Origin: Croceibacterium segetis
Lineage (GTDB): Bacteria; Pseudomonadota; Alphaproteobacteria; Sphingomonadales; Sphingomonadaceae
DNA length: 47,184 nucleotides
Assembly: GCF_011320115.1 (NCBI RefSeq)
Contig: NZ_JAANOZ010000018.1
Span: 1-47,184, forward strand
Direction of reading: 5' to 3'
Position 1 is the first letter of the stretch, and every line of letters starts with the position of its first letter. The notes beneath the pieces are model-generated. The model worked only from the letters and a program-made list of their open reading frames with translations. It had not been told where the DNA came from and searched no databases. Shown here piece after piece: positions 1 through 9,045 of the stretch. A program made the position numbers and the translations under genes.

Positions 1-1252
1 TGGCGATGCGTTCCTTGAGCAGGTTGCCGTAAACCGACGGGTGGCGCGGCATGAATGGCGCGCCGAAGCAGGTGCTGAAGGTCGCCTCGGGCTCGGTCAC
101 GCCGATCTCGGTGCCGGCGACCTTGGCGGTGTAGCCCGAGAGGAAGTGGTACATCGCCTGGTCGGGCGTCAGCCGCGCGATCGGCGGCAGCACGCCGAAC
201 GCGTCGGCAGTCAGCATGACGACCGTGGACGGCACCGGGCCGAGGTTCGCCGCCGAGGTGTTGGGAATGAACTCGATCGGATAGGCGCCGCGGCTGTTCT
301 CGGCGAGGCTGGCGTCGTCGAAGTCGAGCTCGCGGGTGTCGGGGTTCATCACCACGTTCTCGAGCACCGTGCCGAACATCCGGCTGGTGGCATAGATTTC
401 GGGCTCGGCCTCGGGCGAAAGACGGATCATCTTGGCGTAGCAGCCGCCCTCGAAGTTGAACACGGCGGTATCCGACCAGCCGTGCTCGTCGTCGCCGATC
501 AGCGTGCGGCTGGCGTCGGCCGAAAGCGTGGTCTTGCCGGTGCCGGAGAGACCGAAGAACACCGCGGTCCTGCCGTCGGAACCGATATTGGCACTGCAGT
601 GCATCGGCATCACGCCTTTCACTGGCAGCAGGTAATTGAGGATGCCGAAGACGCTCTTCTTCATCTCGCCGGCGTACTTGGTGCCGCCGATGAGGATCAG
701 CTTCTCGGTCAGGTTGACCGCGACCACCGTCTCGCTGCGGCAGCCGTGGCGCGCGGGATCGGCGCGGAAGCTCGGCAGGTCGATGATCGTATATTCGGGT
801 GCGAAGTGGGCCAGCTCGTGCCGGGTCGGGCGCACCAGCAGGGTGCGCACGAACAGGCTGTGCCAGGCGAGTTCGGTGATGACCCGCACGTTGACGCGGT
901 GCTCGGGCTGCGAGCCGCCGAACAGGTCGGCGACGTAGAGCATGTCCTTCTCGCCAAGTGCCTTGAGGAAGTCTTCCTTGAGCGCCGCGAAGTGCTCCGG
1001 CGTCATCGGTACGTTGACCTTGCCCCACCACACGGTGTTCTCGGTCTCGGCGTCACGGACGATGAACTTGTCCTTGGCGCTGCGCCCGGTGTGGTTGCCG
1101 GTTTCGACCACCAGCGGACCATGCGCCGCCAAGTGGCCTTCGCGGTTGCGGATCGCCTCTTCGACGAGCGCGGCGGTGCCGAGGTTTGCCTTGATCTGGG
1201 CACGGGTCGAGATGCCCTGATCGGCGAGGGAAACAGTATGCGATACGGTCAC
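1..1252 (-). CDS. pckA: Phosphoenolpyruvate carboxykinase (ATP), 3' end outside window
   Basis: Converts oxaloacetate and ATP to phosphoenolpyruvate, CO2 and ADP, the entry step of gluconeogenesis in the cytosol. The first 417 codons are present; the family is about 530 residues, so roughly the last fifth lies outside the window. The protein opens [14 protein letters not shown]. The kinase-type P-loop [10 protein letters not shown] is encoded near 555-527, and the family stretch [13 protein letters not shown] is encoded near 930-890. The start is a GTG at 1252-1250 behind a purine-rich GAGAGAGG. A long plus-strand open frame over the same bases is an antisense shadow. The gene is divergent from chvI, an arrangement familiar in alphaproteobacteria and consistent with control by that two-component system. 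Confidence 0.95.
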   Translation of the reverse strand, partial: MTVSHTVSLADQGISTRAQIKANLGTAALVEEAIRNREGHLAAHGPLVVETGNHTGRSAKDKFIVRDAETENTVWWGKVNVPMTPEHFAALKEDFLKALGEKDMLYVADLFGGSQPEHRVNVRVITELAWHSLFVRTLLVRPTRHELAHFAPEYTIIDLPSFRADPARHGCRSETVVAVNLTEKLILIGGTKYAGEMKKSVFGILNYLLPVKGVMPMHCSANIGSDGRTAVFFGLSGTGKTTLSADASRTLIGDDEHGWSDTAVFNFEGGCYAKMIRLSPEAEPEIYATSRMFGTVLENVVMNPDTRELDFDDASLAENSRGAYPIEFIPNTSAANLGPVPSTVVMLTADAFGVLPPIARLTPDQAMYHFLSGYTAKVAGTEIGVTEPEATFSTCFGAPFMPRHPSVYGNLLKERIA

Positions 1253-1423
1253 GCGAGGCCTCTCTCGATAATAGACGAAAACCGGCGGGCAGCGCCGGGG
1301 GTAGCTCCTGCGTTCGCGCATAGTCGCCACCGTCCCCGGCGTCAATTTGGCTCACCTGCAGCGCGGCAAAGCATCTTGATACCAAACAGGATTCCTTAAC
1401 AACAACAATTGTTTACCGCTGGC

Positions 1424-1451
1424 ACAATCGGCGAGGTCGCAAGCCGATTGT
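1424..1451. promoter_or_regulatory. 9-bp perfect inverted repeat upstream of chvI
   Basis: ACAATCGGC (1424-1432) and GCCGATTGT (1443-1451) are perfect inverted repeats separated by 10 bases. They lie 54 bases before the chvI start, in the 253-base gap between the divergent pckA and chvI genes. The element could be a regulator-binding site for either promoter or a hairpin in the chvI leader. There is no T-run, so it is not a standard terminator. Function is inferred only from position. Confidence 0.4.
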
Positions 1452-1505
1452 CTCGGCAAGGGCAAAGCTGTAACCCCTTCCGGGTGCAAGCCAGAGCCCG
1501 CTCCC

Positions 1506-2261
1506 ATGGCCAGTGACCCCGCCCAGCAAGCCGCTGATCCGCCAGCCGTCGACGGCCGGCGCACGATCGCCCTCGTCGACGACGACCGCAACATCCTGAC
1601 CACGCTGTCGATCGCGCTGCAGGCCGAAGGTTTCGCCACGCGAGTCTATTCCGACGGCGAAGCGGCGCTCAAGGCGCTCGCCGAAAACCCGCCCGACCTG
1701 GCGGTATTCGACATCAAGATGCCGCGGATGGACGGGATGGAGCTGCTCCGCCGGTTGCGCGAGCATTCCGACCTGCCGGTGATCTTTCTCACCAGCAAGG
1801 ACGAGGAGCAGGATGAGGCTGCCGGCCTCGCGCTCGGCGCCGACGACTACATCACCAAGCCGTTCAGCCAGCGCCTGCTGCTCGCCCGCGTCCGCGCAAT
1901 CCTGCGCCGCGCCGGCCCGCCGCAGAGCCCGGGCGGCGATCCGCAGCCGGGCGAGGCGACGGTCATCGAGCGCGGCCGGCTGACGATGGACCCGGCGCGG
2001 CATCGCGTCACCTGGGCGGGCAAGACGGTTTCTCTGACGGTCACCGAATTCCTCATCCTCGAGGCGCTGGCCAGCCGGCCGGGCGTTATCAAGAGCCGCA
2101 ACCAGCTGATGGACGCGGCCTATCCCGACGACGTGTTCGTCGACGATCGCACGGTCGACAGCCATATCAAGCGCCTGCGCCGCAAGTTCCGCGCGGTCGA
2201 TCCCCAGTTCGAAGCGATCGAAACGCTCTACGGCGCCGGCTACAGCTTCTCCGATGGCTGA
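1506..2261 (+). CDS. chvI: Two-component response regulator ChvI (OmpR family)
   Basis: DNA-binding response regulator of 251 residues, partner of the adjacent ChvG kinase. The receiver domain (about 20-135) shows the acidic pocket VDDD (24-27), phospho-acceptor Asp69 in [15 protein letters not shown], Thr96 and Lys118 in ITKPF. A winged-helix OmpR output domain fills about 150-250, with [17 protein letters not shown] as recognition region. In rhizobia ChvG/ChvI answers acid and envelope stress; I infer a similar envelope role here. No clear Shine-Dalgarno precedes the ATG. The stop overlaps chvG by 8 bases, so translation is probably coupled. Confidence 0.93.
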   Translation: MASDPAQQAADPPAVDGRRTIALVDDDRNILTTLSIALQAEGFATRVYSDGEAALKALAENPPDLAVFDIKMPRMDGMELLRRLREHSDLPVIFLTSKDEEQDEAAGLALGADDYITKPFSQRLLLARVRAILRRAGPPQSPGGDPQPGEATVIERGRLTMDPARHRVTWAGKTVSLTVTEFLILEALASRPGVIKSRNQLMDAAYPDDVFVDDRTVDSHIKRLRRKFRAVDPQFEAIETLYGAGYSFSDG

Positions 2262-3816
2262 AAGGGCGCCGCGCCGCCGGCCCGACTTTCTCTCCCACCC
2301 GGGACGCTGGTCGAGCCGGCTTTCGCTCACCCCGCGGATCCTGGCGGTCAACCTCCTGCCGCTGGCATTGCTCGGCGGCGGCATCTTCTATCTCGATTCC
2401 TATCGCAAGCAGCTGCTCTCGGAACGCTACAAGCTCGCCCGGATCGAGGCGCAGATCACCGCTGAGGCCCTCGCCGGCGCGACGCGCGAGCGGCAGGACG
2501 CGGTGCTGACCCAGATCGGCAAGGAGCAGCACATGCGGCTGCGCATCTTCGATCCCCAGGGCCGCCTCACCGCCGACAGCTTCGCGCTCGACAAGCCGGC
2601 GTTCCAGCTCGGCCAGATCGGCGCCGAGACCTGGCGGGGCAGGTTTTCGCGCTGGCTCGACCGGGCGGTCGACACCATCGTCGGGGCCGAGCCGATCCCC
2701 GACTACGTCGAGCCCAACGCACCGCGCGCCGACGCCTGGCCCGAGCTGCGCCGCGCGCGTGAAGAGCGCCTCACCCAGATCGAGCTGCGCGACGCGCCCG
2801 ACGGCACGCCGGTGATCAACGCCGCCGCGCCGGTGGGCCTGGCGGGTACGACGCTGCTGACGACGCGCAACGCGATCGACATCACCCAGAAAGTCCGCGA
2901 GGCGCGCAGCACGCTGGGAATCGCGGTCGGCCTCGCGCTGCTCATCTCGATCATGCTCTCGCTGTTCATGGCGCGGACGATCGTCACCCCGCTGCGCACG
3001 CTCGCGCGCGCGGCGATCCGCGTGCGCCTCGGCCGCGGGCGCGAGATCGAGGTTCCGCGGCTGCCCGAGCGGCACGACGAGATCGGTTTGCTCGCGCGCG
3101 CCGTTGCCGACATGACCGGGGCGCTGCGCCACCGCATCGACGCGGTCGAAAGCTTTGCCGCCGACGTCGCGCATGAGATCAAGAACCCGCTCGCCAGCCT
3201 GCGCAGCGCGATCGACTCGCTCGGGAAAGTCGAGGACCCCGAGCTGCGCAAGCAGTTGACCCAGATTGCCGCGCACGACGTCCGGCGCATCGACCGGCTG
3301 GTGAGCGAGATCTCCGAAGCCAGCCGTATCGACGCCGAGCTGAGCCGGGCGACGTTCGAGCCGGTCGATCTCGCCCGGTTGGTGGCCAACGTCATCGAGC
3401 GGCGCGAGGCGCGCGGCGAGAACGGCACCTGCCGGATCGAGCTGGCGCGCGGTGGCGGCTCGGCGGTGGTGCTCGGCGTGCCGCTCAGGCTCGAGCGGGT
3501 GATCGAGAACCTGCTCGACAACGCGGTCTCGTTCTCGCCCGAAAACGGCGCCATCATCGTGTCGGTCGTCCGCGACGAGGAGACCGTTGAAACCTCGGTG
3601 TGCGATCAGGGCCCCGGCATTCCCGCGGAAGCGCGCGAGAAGGTATTCACCCGCTTCAATTCGTTGCGGCCCGAGGCAGAGGACTTCGGCGATCACAGCG
3701 GGCTCGGCCTGGCCATCGGCCGAACCATCGCCGAAGCGCACGACGGGACGCTGATCGTGCGCGATCCCGAGCATGGCCCCGGCGCGTGCCTGGTGCTGAC
3801 CCTGCCGGCAGCGTGA
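2254..3816 (+). CDS. chvG: Sensor histidine kinase ChvG
   Basis: Inner-membrane sensor kinase of 520 residues. Transmembrane helices at about 28-47 and 219-241 bracket a periplasmic sensing domain of about 170 residues. A HAMP linker follows (about 240-292), then the dimerisation/phospho-acceptor helix with His307 in [13 protein letters not shown]. The ATPase domain has the N-box around Asn423 ([11 protein letters not shown]), the G1 box DQGPGIP at 451 and a G2 box GLGLAI near the C-terminus. The length matches the ChvG/ExoS family. The gene overlaps both chvI (8 bases) and hprK (4 bases), so all three are expected on one transcript. Confidence 0.93.
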   Translation: MAERAPRRRPDFLSHPGRWSSRLSLTPRILAVNLLPLALLGGGIFYLDSYRKQLLSERYKLARIEAQITAEALAGATRERQDAVLTQIGKEQHMRLRIFDPQGRLTADSFALDKPAFQLGQIGAETWRGRFSRWLDRAVDTIVGAEPIPDYVEPNAPRADAWPELRRAREERLTQIELRDAPDGTPVINAAAPVGLAGTTLLTTRNAIDITQKVREARSTLGIAVGLALLISIMLSLFMARTIVTPLRTLARAAIRVRLGRGREIEVPRLPERHDEIGLLARAVADMTGALRHRIDAVESFAADVAHEIKNPLASLRSAIDSLGKVEDPELRKQLTQIAAHDVRRIDRLVSEISEASRIDAELSRATFEPVDLARLVANVIERREARGENGTCRIELARGGGSAVVLGVPLRLERVIENLLDNAVSFSPENGAIIVSVVRDEETVETSVCDQGPGIPAEAREKVFTRFNSLRPEAEDFGDHSGLGLAIGRTIAEAHDGTLIVRDPEHGPGACLVLTLPAA

Positions 3817-4232
3817 GCACAATACTCGCCAACGTCACTTGCGTCGCGATCGACGGACGCGGCGTGCTGATCGAGGGCCCGCCCGGCAGCGGCAAGTCGA
3901 GCCTGGCGCTGGCATCGATCGACCGCGGCGCCGTGCTGATCGGCGACGACGGGGTGACGCTCGAAGACCGCGGCGACCGCTTGTGGGCTGTGCCGCCGCC
4001 GAACATCGCCGGCCTGATCGAGGTCCGCAACGTCGGCCTGGTCCGCCTGCCGGCCGTGTCGGCACCGCTGGCCCTTGTGATCCGCCTCGACGCCGCCGCG
4101 CCGCGCTTCATCGACAGCCCAGACCAGGCCGGGCTTGCCGGCCACGCGCTGCCGCTCGTCGCCCTCGATCCAGCCAGCCCGATCCTGCCGTTGCTCGCCG
4201 AATATGCCCTGAAAACCTACGGTTTGGCCTGA
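3813..4232 (+). CDS. hprK: HPr kinase/phosphorylase, short alphaproteobacterial form
   Basis: Phosphorylates HPr on its regulatory serine. The 139-residue protein is only the catalytic domain, with the P-loop GPPGSGKS at 22-29 followed by GDDGVTLEDRGD and GLIEVRNVGLVRLP; the N-terminal domain of Gram-positive HprK is missing, as usual in alphaproteobacteria. The start is the GTG at 3813 inside the chvG stop (GTGA overlap). An upstream ATG in the same frame at 3600 would run through chvG and is not a credible start. Its substrate HPr is encoded four genes downstream. Confidence 0.9.
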   Translation: MSTILANVTCVAIDGRGVLIEGPPGSGKSSLALASIDRGAVLIGDDGVTLEDRGDRLWAVPPPNIAGLIEVRNVGLVRLPAVSAPLALVIRLDAAAPRFIDSPDQAGLAGHALPLVALDPASPILPLLAEYALKTYGLA

Positions 4233-4271
4233 GCCCTTCCCTTTCGCCGGGCGAACGCGCAAGAAAATCCC

Positions 4272-5195
4272 ATGGCGAGCGAATCTCCCACCGACCGCCA
4301 GCGCATCCTGCTGGTCACCGGCATGCTCGGCGCCGGAAAGACAACCGCGCTGCACGAGCTCGAAGACATCGGCTGGGAAGCGGTCGACAACTTTCCCATC
4401 CGCTTGCTCGGCCGCCTGATCGGGCGCGAAGGCGAGCGGGGGGACGGCGAGGCCCCATCGCTGGCGATCGGCTTCGATTCCCGCACGCGCGGCTTTTCGC
4501 CGGACCGAGTGATCGAACGGGTCAAACAGTTGAGCGCGCGCGCCGACCTCGAAGTCACCACGCTGTTCCTCGACTGCTCGACCGCCGAGCTGCAGCGGCG
4601 GTTCGACGAAACCCGCCGCCGCCACCACCTGGCGCAGGACGTGCCGGTCGACATCGGCGTGCTCGCCGAGCGCGAGCTGCTCGCCCCTCTGCGGCGCTGG
4701 GCCGACGTGCTGATCGACACCACGCGCTTTTCGTCGAACGAGCTGCGGCAGGTTATCCGCCAGCACTTCGCCGGCCAGTCGAGCGGGCAGATGACCGTGA
4801 CCATCTCGAGCTTCGGGTTCGCCCGCGGGGTGCCGCCGGCGGCCGATCTGGTGTTCGACATGCGCTTTCTCGACAACCCGCACTGGCAGCCCGAGCTGCG
4901 CGAGCTGACCGGGCTGGACAAGCCAGTCGGCCAGCACATCGTCAAGGATCCGGCGTTCGAGGAGAATTTCGGCCGCATCTGCGAGCTGCTGATCGACCTG
5001 CTCCCGCGCTACGCAGCGCAAGGGAAGACCTACGTCAACATCGCCTTCGGCTGTACCGGAGGGAGACACCGGTCTGTGTTCATGGCGGAAAAGGTCGCCG
5101 CGGCCTTGCGCGATGGCGGCTTTTCGCCGACCGTGCTGCACCGGAACCTCGGCTCGCGCGCAGCCGGGGCGATTGAGGGGTCGCATCAGCCGTGA
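4272..5195 (+). CDS. rapZ: RapZ family nucleotide-binding protein
   Basis: 307-residue P-loop protein of the RapZ/YvcJ family. The Walker A motif GMLGAGKT lies at about 17-24, followed by VDNFP, and the C-terminal domain carries the family signature NIAFGCTGGRHRSV. In E. coli RapZ is an RNA-binding adaptor for small RNAs that control amino-sugar synthesis; in alphaproteobacteria the role is less clear. Its place between hprK and the EIIA/HPr genes points to carbon or cell-wall precursor control. It lies 39 bases after hprK, in the same operon. Confidence 0.92.
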   Translation: MASESPTDRQRILLVTGMLGAGKTTALHELEDIGWEAVDNFPIRLLGRLIGREGERGDGEAPSLAIGFDSRTRGFSPDRVIERVKQLSARADLEVTTLFLDCSTAELQRRFDETRRRHHLAQDVPVDIGVLAERELLAPLRRWADVLIDTTRFSSNELRQVIRQHFAGQSSGQMTVTISSFGFARGVPPAADLVFDMRFLDNPHWQPELRELTGLDKPVGQHIVKDPAFEENFGRICELLIDLLPRYAAQGKTYVNIAFGCTGGRHRSVFMAEKVAAALRDGGFSPTVLHRNLGSRAAGAIEGSHQP

Positions 5196-5239
5196 ATTGG
5201 GAGTATGCGCCCCGTCCTTGCCTGCCGTTTAGGGCAGAA

Positions 5240-5253
5240 TCGAAAGATTTCGA
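5240..5253. promoter_or_regulatory. Palindrome TCGAAA-GA-TTTCGA before the EIIA gene
   Basis: A perfect 6-2-6 palindrome ends 15 bases before the EIIA start codon, in the 73-base gap after rapZ. It could be a small operator or a leader hairpin that affects translation. I see no classical promoter hexamers close by, so the role is unknown. Confidence 0.25.
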
Positions 5254-5268
5254 GAGTAACCTGACCAC

Positions 5269-5673
5269 ATGATCGGAATGATCCTGGTGACCCACGGCCG
5301 TCTGGCCGAGGAATTCGTCCATGCCATGGAGCACGTTGTCGGCGAACAGCCCGACGTGGCGACAATCTGCATCGGCCCCAACGATGACATGGAGGCGCGC
5401 CGGCGCGAGATCGCCAACGCGATCAAGCGCGTCGACAGCGGCAAAGGCGCGGTGATCCTCACCGACCTGTTCGGCGGCACGCCGTCGAACCTGGCGATCT
5501 CGCTGCTCAAGGCGGGCAAGACCGAGGTGATCGCGGGGATCAACCTGCCGATGCTGATCCGGCTGGCCGGCGCACGCAAGGACATGGACCTGACCGCCGC
5601 GGTTACCGCCGCGCGCGAAGCCGGGCGCAACTACATCACGGTCGCCTCGGAGTATCTGGGACAGGACGCGTAA
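5269..5673 (+). CDS. PTS EIIA component, mannose/fructose type
   Basis: 134-residue phosphotransferase-system EIIA domain of the mannose class. The N-terminus MIGMILVTHGRLAEEF places the phospho-accepting histidine at residue 9, and LTDLFGGTPSNLA is the other family signature. No EIIB or EIIC sugar-transport partner is present nearby, so this is more likely a regulatory phosphoprotein fed by HPr than a sugar importer, as proposed for the alphaproteobacterial nitrogen-PTS-like branch. It precedes ptsH by 9 bases. Confidence 0.9.
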   Translation: MIGMILVTHGRLAEEFVHAMEHVVGEQPDVATICIGPNDDMEARRREIANAIKRVDSGKGAVILTDLFGGTPSNLAISLLKAGKTEVIAGINLPMLIRLAGARKDMDLTAAVTAAREAGRNYITVASEYLGQDA

Positions 5674-5682
5674 GGCTTCCGC

Positions 5683-5958
5683 ATGACGGCAGCGAAGCAG
5701 ACGGTCACGATTTGCAACAAGCGTGGCCTGCATGCGCGGGCAAGTGCCAAGTTCGTCGGTGCGGCGGCGCTGATGGAAGGCGCCAGGATCACCGTCACCA
5801 AGGACGGGTCGAGCGCCGGAGGAACCTCCATCCTCGGCCTGATGATGCTCGGCGCGGCCAAGGGCGATACGATCGAGATCGCCGTCGAGGGTGACCAGGC
5901 CGAGGCGCGGCTCGAAGAGCTGGTCGCGCTGGTCGCGGGCCGCTTCGGCGAGGACTAG
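5683..5958 (+). CDS. ptsH: Phosphocarrier protein HPr
   Basis: 91-residue HPr. The active-site histidine is His17 in NKRGLHARASAKFV. The regulatory serine equivalent to Ser46 is Ser49 in SSAGGTSILGLMML, which is the target expected for the HprK encoded in the same operon. HPr passes phosphate from enzyme I to the EIIA encoded just upstream. Enzyme I is not in this window. Confidence 0.95.
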   Translation: MTAAKQTVTICNKRGLHARASAKFVGAAALMEGARITVTKDGSSAGGTSILGLMMLGAAKGDTIEIAVEGDQAEARLEELVALVAGRFGED

Positions 5959-5968
5959 GGTCGCTTCC

Positions 5969-6784
5969 GTGACCCGCCGCACGATCACCGGTTTCTCCAA
6001 CCCGACCGTCAAGCTGCTGCGCAGCTTGCGCGACAAGAAGCACCGCAAGCGCGAAGGCAAGTTTCTCGCCGAAGGCTTGCGGCTGCTGACCGACGCCCGC
6101 GAAAGCGGCCGCTTGCCCGAGATGCTGGTGATGGCCGACCGGCGCGACGAGCATCCGCTGCTCGAAGCGCTGGCGACCGAAATCGACAGGTCCGGTGGCG
6201 AGATTCTCGAAACCAGCCCCGAGATTCTTTCCAAGATCACCGGCAAGGACAACCCGCAGGCCGTGCTCGGCGTATTCGCCGAATTCGACACCTCGCTCGC
6301 CGCGCTCGACCGCACGGCCGCGCCGATCTGGCTGGTGGCGCAGGCGCTGCGCGATCCCGGCAACCTCGGCACGATGCTGCGCACCGGCGACGCCGCCGGC
6401 GCCGGCGGGCTGATCCTGATCGACGAGTGCGCCGACCCGTTCAGCGCCGAGGCCGTGCGGGCGAGCATGGGCGCGGTGTTCACGCAAGCGATCGCCCAGG
6501 CGCCGTGGGGCGAGTTCATTGCCTGGTTGCGCCAGGACGAAGGCCAGCTCGTAGCCGCCAGCCTGCGCGATGCGGTGCCCTATCGTGGCGCGCCGTACCA
6601 GGCGCCGTGCTTCATCCTCGTCGGCAACGAATCGCGCGGACTGCCGGAGGAATACGAAGCCGCCTGCGATCTCAGGGTGACGATTCCAATGCGCGGTCGC
6701 GCCGACAGCCTCAATGCGGCAATTGCGGGCGCGGTGCTGGCTTACGAGGCGCTGTCCTCGCTCAGTCCCCCGAAACGAGGCTGA
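5969..6784 (+). CDS. SpoU/TrmH family RNA 2'-O-methyltransferase
   Basis: 271-residue SPOUT-class methyltransferase that uses S-adenosylmethionine. The N-terminal substrate-binding part reads TGFSNPTVKLLRSLRDKKHR and KFLAEGLRLL. The knotted catalytic domain shows ALRDPGNLGTMLRT, CADPFSAEAVRASMGA, VGNESRGLPEE and a final SLNAAIAGAVLAYE, which are the three SpoU motifs. The likely substrate is 23S rRNA, but tRNA cannot be excluded. I take the GTG at 5969, 10 bases after the ptsH stop; an upstream in-frame codon at 5891 lies inside ptsH. The 3' end overlaps the convergent lipoprotein gene by 23 bases. Confidence 0.88.
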   Translation: MTRRTITGFSNPTVKLLRSLRDKKHRKREGKFLAEGLRLLTDARESGRLPEMLVMADRRDEHPLLEALATEIDRSGGEILETSPEILSKITGKDNPQAVLGVFAEFDTSLAALDRTAAPIWLVAQALRDPGNLGTMLRTGDAAGAGGLILIDECADPFSAEAVRASMGAVFTQAIAQAPWGEFIAWLRQDEGQLVAASLRDAVPYRGAPYQAPCFILVGNESRGLPEEYEAACDLRVTIPMRGRADSLNAAIAGAVLAYEALSSLSPPKRG

Positions 6785-7481
6785 CCACGCTCCACTTGCC
6801 GTTGCGGCGGCTAGCCAGCAGGCGGTAATCGAGCAGGCTGCGCAGCTTTTCGGTCGCGATGTAACCCTTGGCCTCGCCGAGCGTGGTGACATGCTGGAAC
6901 GGATCGTCGGGCTTGAGCGTGTTGAGCGTCACGACATCCCAGGAGATCGCCTCGATGGGCTTGCCCTTGGGATCGGGCGCGGCCAGCAGCGGCACTTTCT
7001 CTCCAACGACAAGCATTCCACTCGTCTGGTCGACCTTGTCGATGTGCTGCTCGAAATACCACGGAATCGTCAGCCCGCCCTGGCTGTTGGCCGCGCAGCC
7101 GAGGGCGAGCAGGTCGTCGAGCTCATCCCACAACATCCAGTCCTTGCTGGTGAGCCGCTTCTTCAGCTCGGCGCGGCCGGTGCCGCCGCCGAAGTCGAGC
7201 TTGATGTCCTCGGCGGCGAGCGCAACGAACGCGCTGCTGTCGCGGGCCATCACCGCCTCGGCCAGCTTCTCGCGGAATTCCTCGGCGCCCGGCAAGTCGT
7301 GACAGGTGTCGCGCGGAGCATAGGGACCCTGGGCGAGCGGTGCCGGCTCGGGCTCCTTGGCCCCGACCAGCTCCGAAGCGGATTGCGCGAGCTTGTCGGA
7401 GGGCGCCTTGTGACGATCGCACGCTGCGGCCGACAGCAGCAGCGGCGGGAGCGCGATCGAGGTCCACAGCCGTCCAGTCAT
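6762..7481 (-). CDS. Predicted lipoprotein of unknown function
   Basis: 239 residues starting MTGRLWTSIALPPLLLSAAAC, a lipoprotein signal with the modified cysteine at about residue 21, so the mature protein should be membrane-anchored. A middle part (EFREKLAEAVMARDSSAF) resembles NTF2/SnoaL-like helices, and a later segment (GMLVVGEKVPLLAAPDPKG) looks like an SH3-type repeat; both are weak impressions. The start at 7481 lies inside the end of rmuC with an ATGA overlap, so the two are co-transcribed. I do not recognise a named family. Confidence 0.75.
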   Translation of the reverse strand: MTGRLWTSIALPPLLLSAAACDRHKAPSDKLAQSASELVGAKEPEPAPLAQGPYAPRDTCHDLPGAEEFREKLAEAVMARDSSAFVALAAEDIKLDFGGGTGRAELKKRLTSKDWMLWDELDDLLALGCAANSQGGLTIPWYFEQHIDKVDQTSGMLVVGEKVPLLAAPDPKGKPIEAISWDVVTLNTLKPDDPFQHVTTLGEAKGYIATEKLRSLLDYRLLASRRNGKWSVVSLVSGD

Positions 7482-8827
7482 CCGCTCTCGCCAGTCTCCT
7501 CGACCCGGGTCCCGGCCACCAGGCGGACGGGCGCAGGTTCTTCCTCGTCGCCACCTGTATAGCGCGGCGCGCTTTCGACAAGGGGCACGTCGGGAATTTC
7601 GGCTTTGCCGATATCGACCCCCTTTTCGGCCAGCCGCTTGCCGGAGGAAAGGACATTCCGCTCGAAGCTGCCGACGAACTTGTTGTAATTGTTGACCGCC
7701 GTTTCGAGCCCGCCGCCCACGCGCTTGAGATGCTCGGCGGCGGTGCGTAGCCGTTCGTATAGTTCCGCGCCCATCCGGCCGATCTCCTGCGCCTCCCGCG
7801 CCAGCCCGTCCTGCCGCCAGACTTGTGCCACCGTGCGGCAGATCGCGACGAGATTGGTCGGCGTGGCCAGCAGCACCCGCTTCTCGAAAGCGAAGTCCCA
7901 TAGCTCGGGATCGGCTTCGAGCGCGGCGGCGACGAAATGCTCGCCGGGGACGAACATCACCACGTAGTCCGGCGCGTCCTCGAACTGGCTCTGGTAGCTC
8001 TTGGCGCCGAGCGTCTGCACATGGCCGCGCATCGATTTGGCGTGAAGCGCCAGGTGCCGCTTGCGCTCCTCCTCGTCGTCGGCCTCGAAGGCGGCCTGGT
8101 AGGCGTTGAGCGAGACTTTGGCGTCGATCACCAGCTTCTTCTGGCCGGGCACGTTGACGATCGCATCTGGGCGCAGGCGGCCCTCTTCGGTGTCGAGCGA
8201 GTGTTCGAGGTGAAAATCGGTGTGCTCGGCCAGGCCGCATTGCTCGAGGACGTTCTGCAACGCGCGCTCGCCCCAGCGCCCCCGGGCCTTGGGCGCGTTG
8301 GTCAGGGAATTGCCGAGCCGCGCCGCTTCCTGCCGGATCGCTTCCTGGCCGGCGCGCATGTTCTCGATCAGGCCGGTGAGCTGGCCGAAGCTGTCGACCC
8401 GCTTGGCTTCGAGATTGGCGACTTGCTCCTCGTAGCTCTTGAGGCGCTGGTGGACCGGCTCAAGCAGCGATTTGACCGCTTCCTTGTTCGATTGCTCGGC
8501 ATGGCCGAAGCGCTCGGCGGCCGCCTTTAGGAATTCCTCCTGCGCCTTCGAGAGCACTTCGCCGCCGGCGGCCTTGAACTGCGCGAGCAGATGCTCGCGC
8601 GCCTCGTTGAGCTGCTGAATCTGCCTGTCGAAATTCTCCGCATTGGCCTTGAGCGTGGCGAGCTCGATCCGGGCGTCGCCGAGCTCGCTGACCGCCCGCT
8701 TGAGTTCCTCCTCGCGCTCGGCATGGCGCGCTTTCCAGTCGGCCGCCGGGCGCGAACCGAGCAACCAGCCGACCAGCGCGCCACCCGCGAGCGCGACGAG
8801 GATGAGAATGACGGCGGTGATGTCCAT
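7478..8827 (-). CDS. rmuC: DNA recombination protein RmuC
   Basis: 449-residue RmuC-family protein. An N-terminal transmembrane anchor (about 4-24, ITAVILILVALAGGALVGWL) leads into a coiled coil (about 40-170). A PD-(D/E)XK nuclease-like domain follows, with GRWGERALQNVLEQ, LRPDAIVNVPGQKKLVIDAK and VVMFVPGEHFVAAAL. RmuC limits inversions and rearrangements at repeats in E. coli. I take the ATG at 8827; a further upstream in-frame start adds 19 Arg-rich residues before the membrane anchor and is less likely. Divergent from fhs. Confidence 0.92.
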   Translation of the reverse strand: MDITAVILILVALAGGALVGWLLGSRPAADWKARHAEREEELKRAVSELGDARIELATLKANAENFDRQIQQLNEAREHLLAQFKAAGGEVLSKAQEEFLKAAAERFGHAEQSNKEAVKSLLEPVHQRLKSYEEQVANLEAKRVDSFGQLTGLIENMRAGQEAIRQEAARLGNSLTNAPKARGRWGERALQNVLEQCGLAEHTDFHLEHSLDTEEGRLRPDAIVNVPGQKKLVIDAKVSLNAYQAAFEADDEEERKRHLALHAKSMRGHVQTLGAKSYQSQFEDAPDYVVMFVPGEHFVAAALEADPELWDFAFEKRVLLATPTNLVAICRTVAQVWRQDGLAREAQEIGRMGAELYERLRTAAEHLKRVGGGLETAVNNYNKFVGSFERNVLSSGKRLAEKGVDIGKAEIPDVPLVESAPRYTGGDEEEPAPVRLVAGTRVEETGESG

Positions 8828-8976
8828 GCGAACGGCCCTTCTGGAACGAAGCGCGAACCTATCGGGCCGAACGCGCGCGCACAACCCCGCTGCGGGAGCC
8901 CTCCACCGGCAGCGGCTGACCGCACGCCAGAATCACCCTTGAGATTCGCCCCCTGCCGATTGTATGGGGTGCTTAC

Positions 8977-9002
8977 AATTTCGGACTCGCGAAATTTTCG
9001 CG
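8977..9002. promoter_or_regulatory. Overlapping inverted repeats upstream of fhs
   Basis: Two overlapping dyads lie 44-69 bases before the fhs ATG. AATTTCG (8977-8983) pairs with CGAAATT (8990-8996) across 6 bases, and the near-palindrome CGCGAAATTTTCGCG spans 8988-9002. They stand in a local AT-rich patch between the divergent rmuC and fhs genes. This looks like an operator or two alternative hairpins in the fhs leader. No known riboswitch fold was recognised. Confidence 0.4.
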
Positions 9003-9045
9003 TAAGTGAAACGTTGCCGAGCCCCACAACGGAAGAGGAAGCCCA

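Noticed and set aside
41-1399. Long plus-strand open frame of 452 codons
   Set aside because: It is antisense to pckA, whose minus-strand frame carries clear carboxykinase motifs; the plus-strand translation is Arg/His/Gly-rich with no domain.
2167-3822. Minus-strand open frame of about 550 codons opposite chvG
   Set aside because: Shadow of chvG caused by high third-position GC; composition is biased to Arg, Asp and Gln and shows no motif.
3693-5186. Long frames on both strands over hprK-rapZ
   Set aside because: They cross several real genes with recognisable motifs and stand in the wrong frames.
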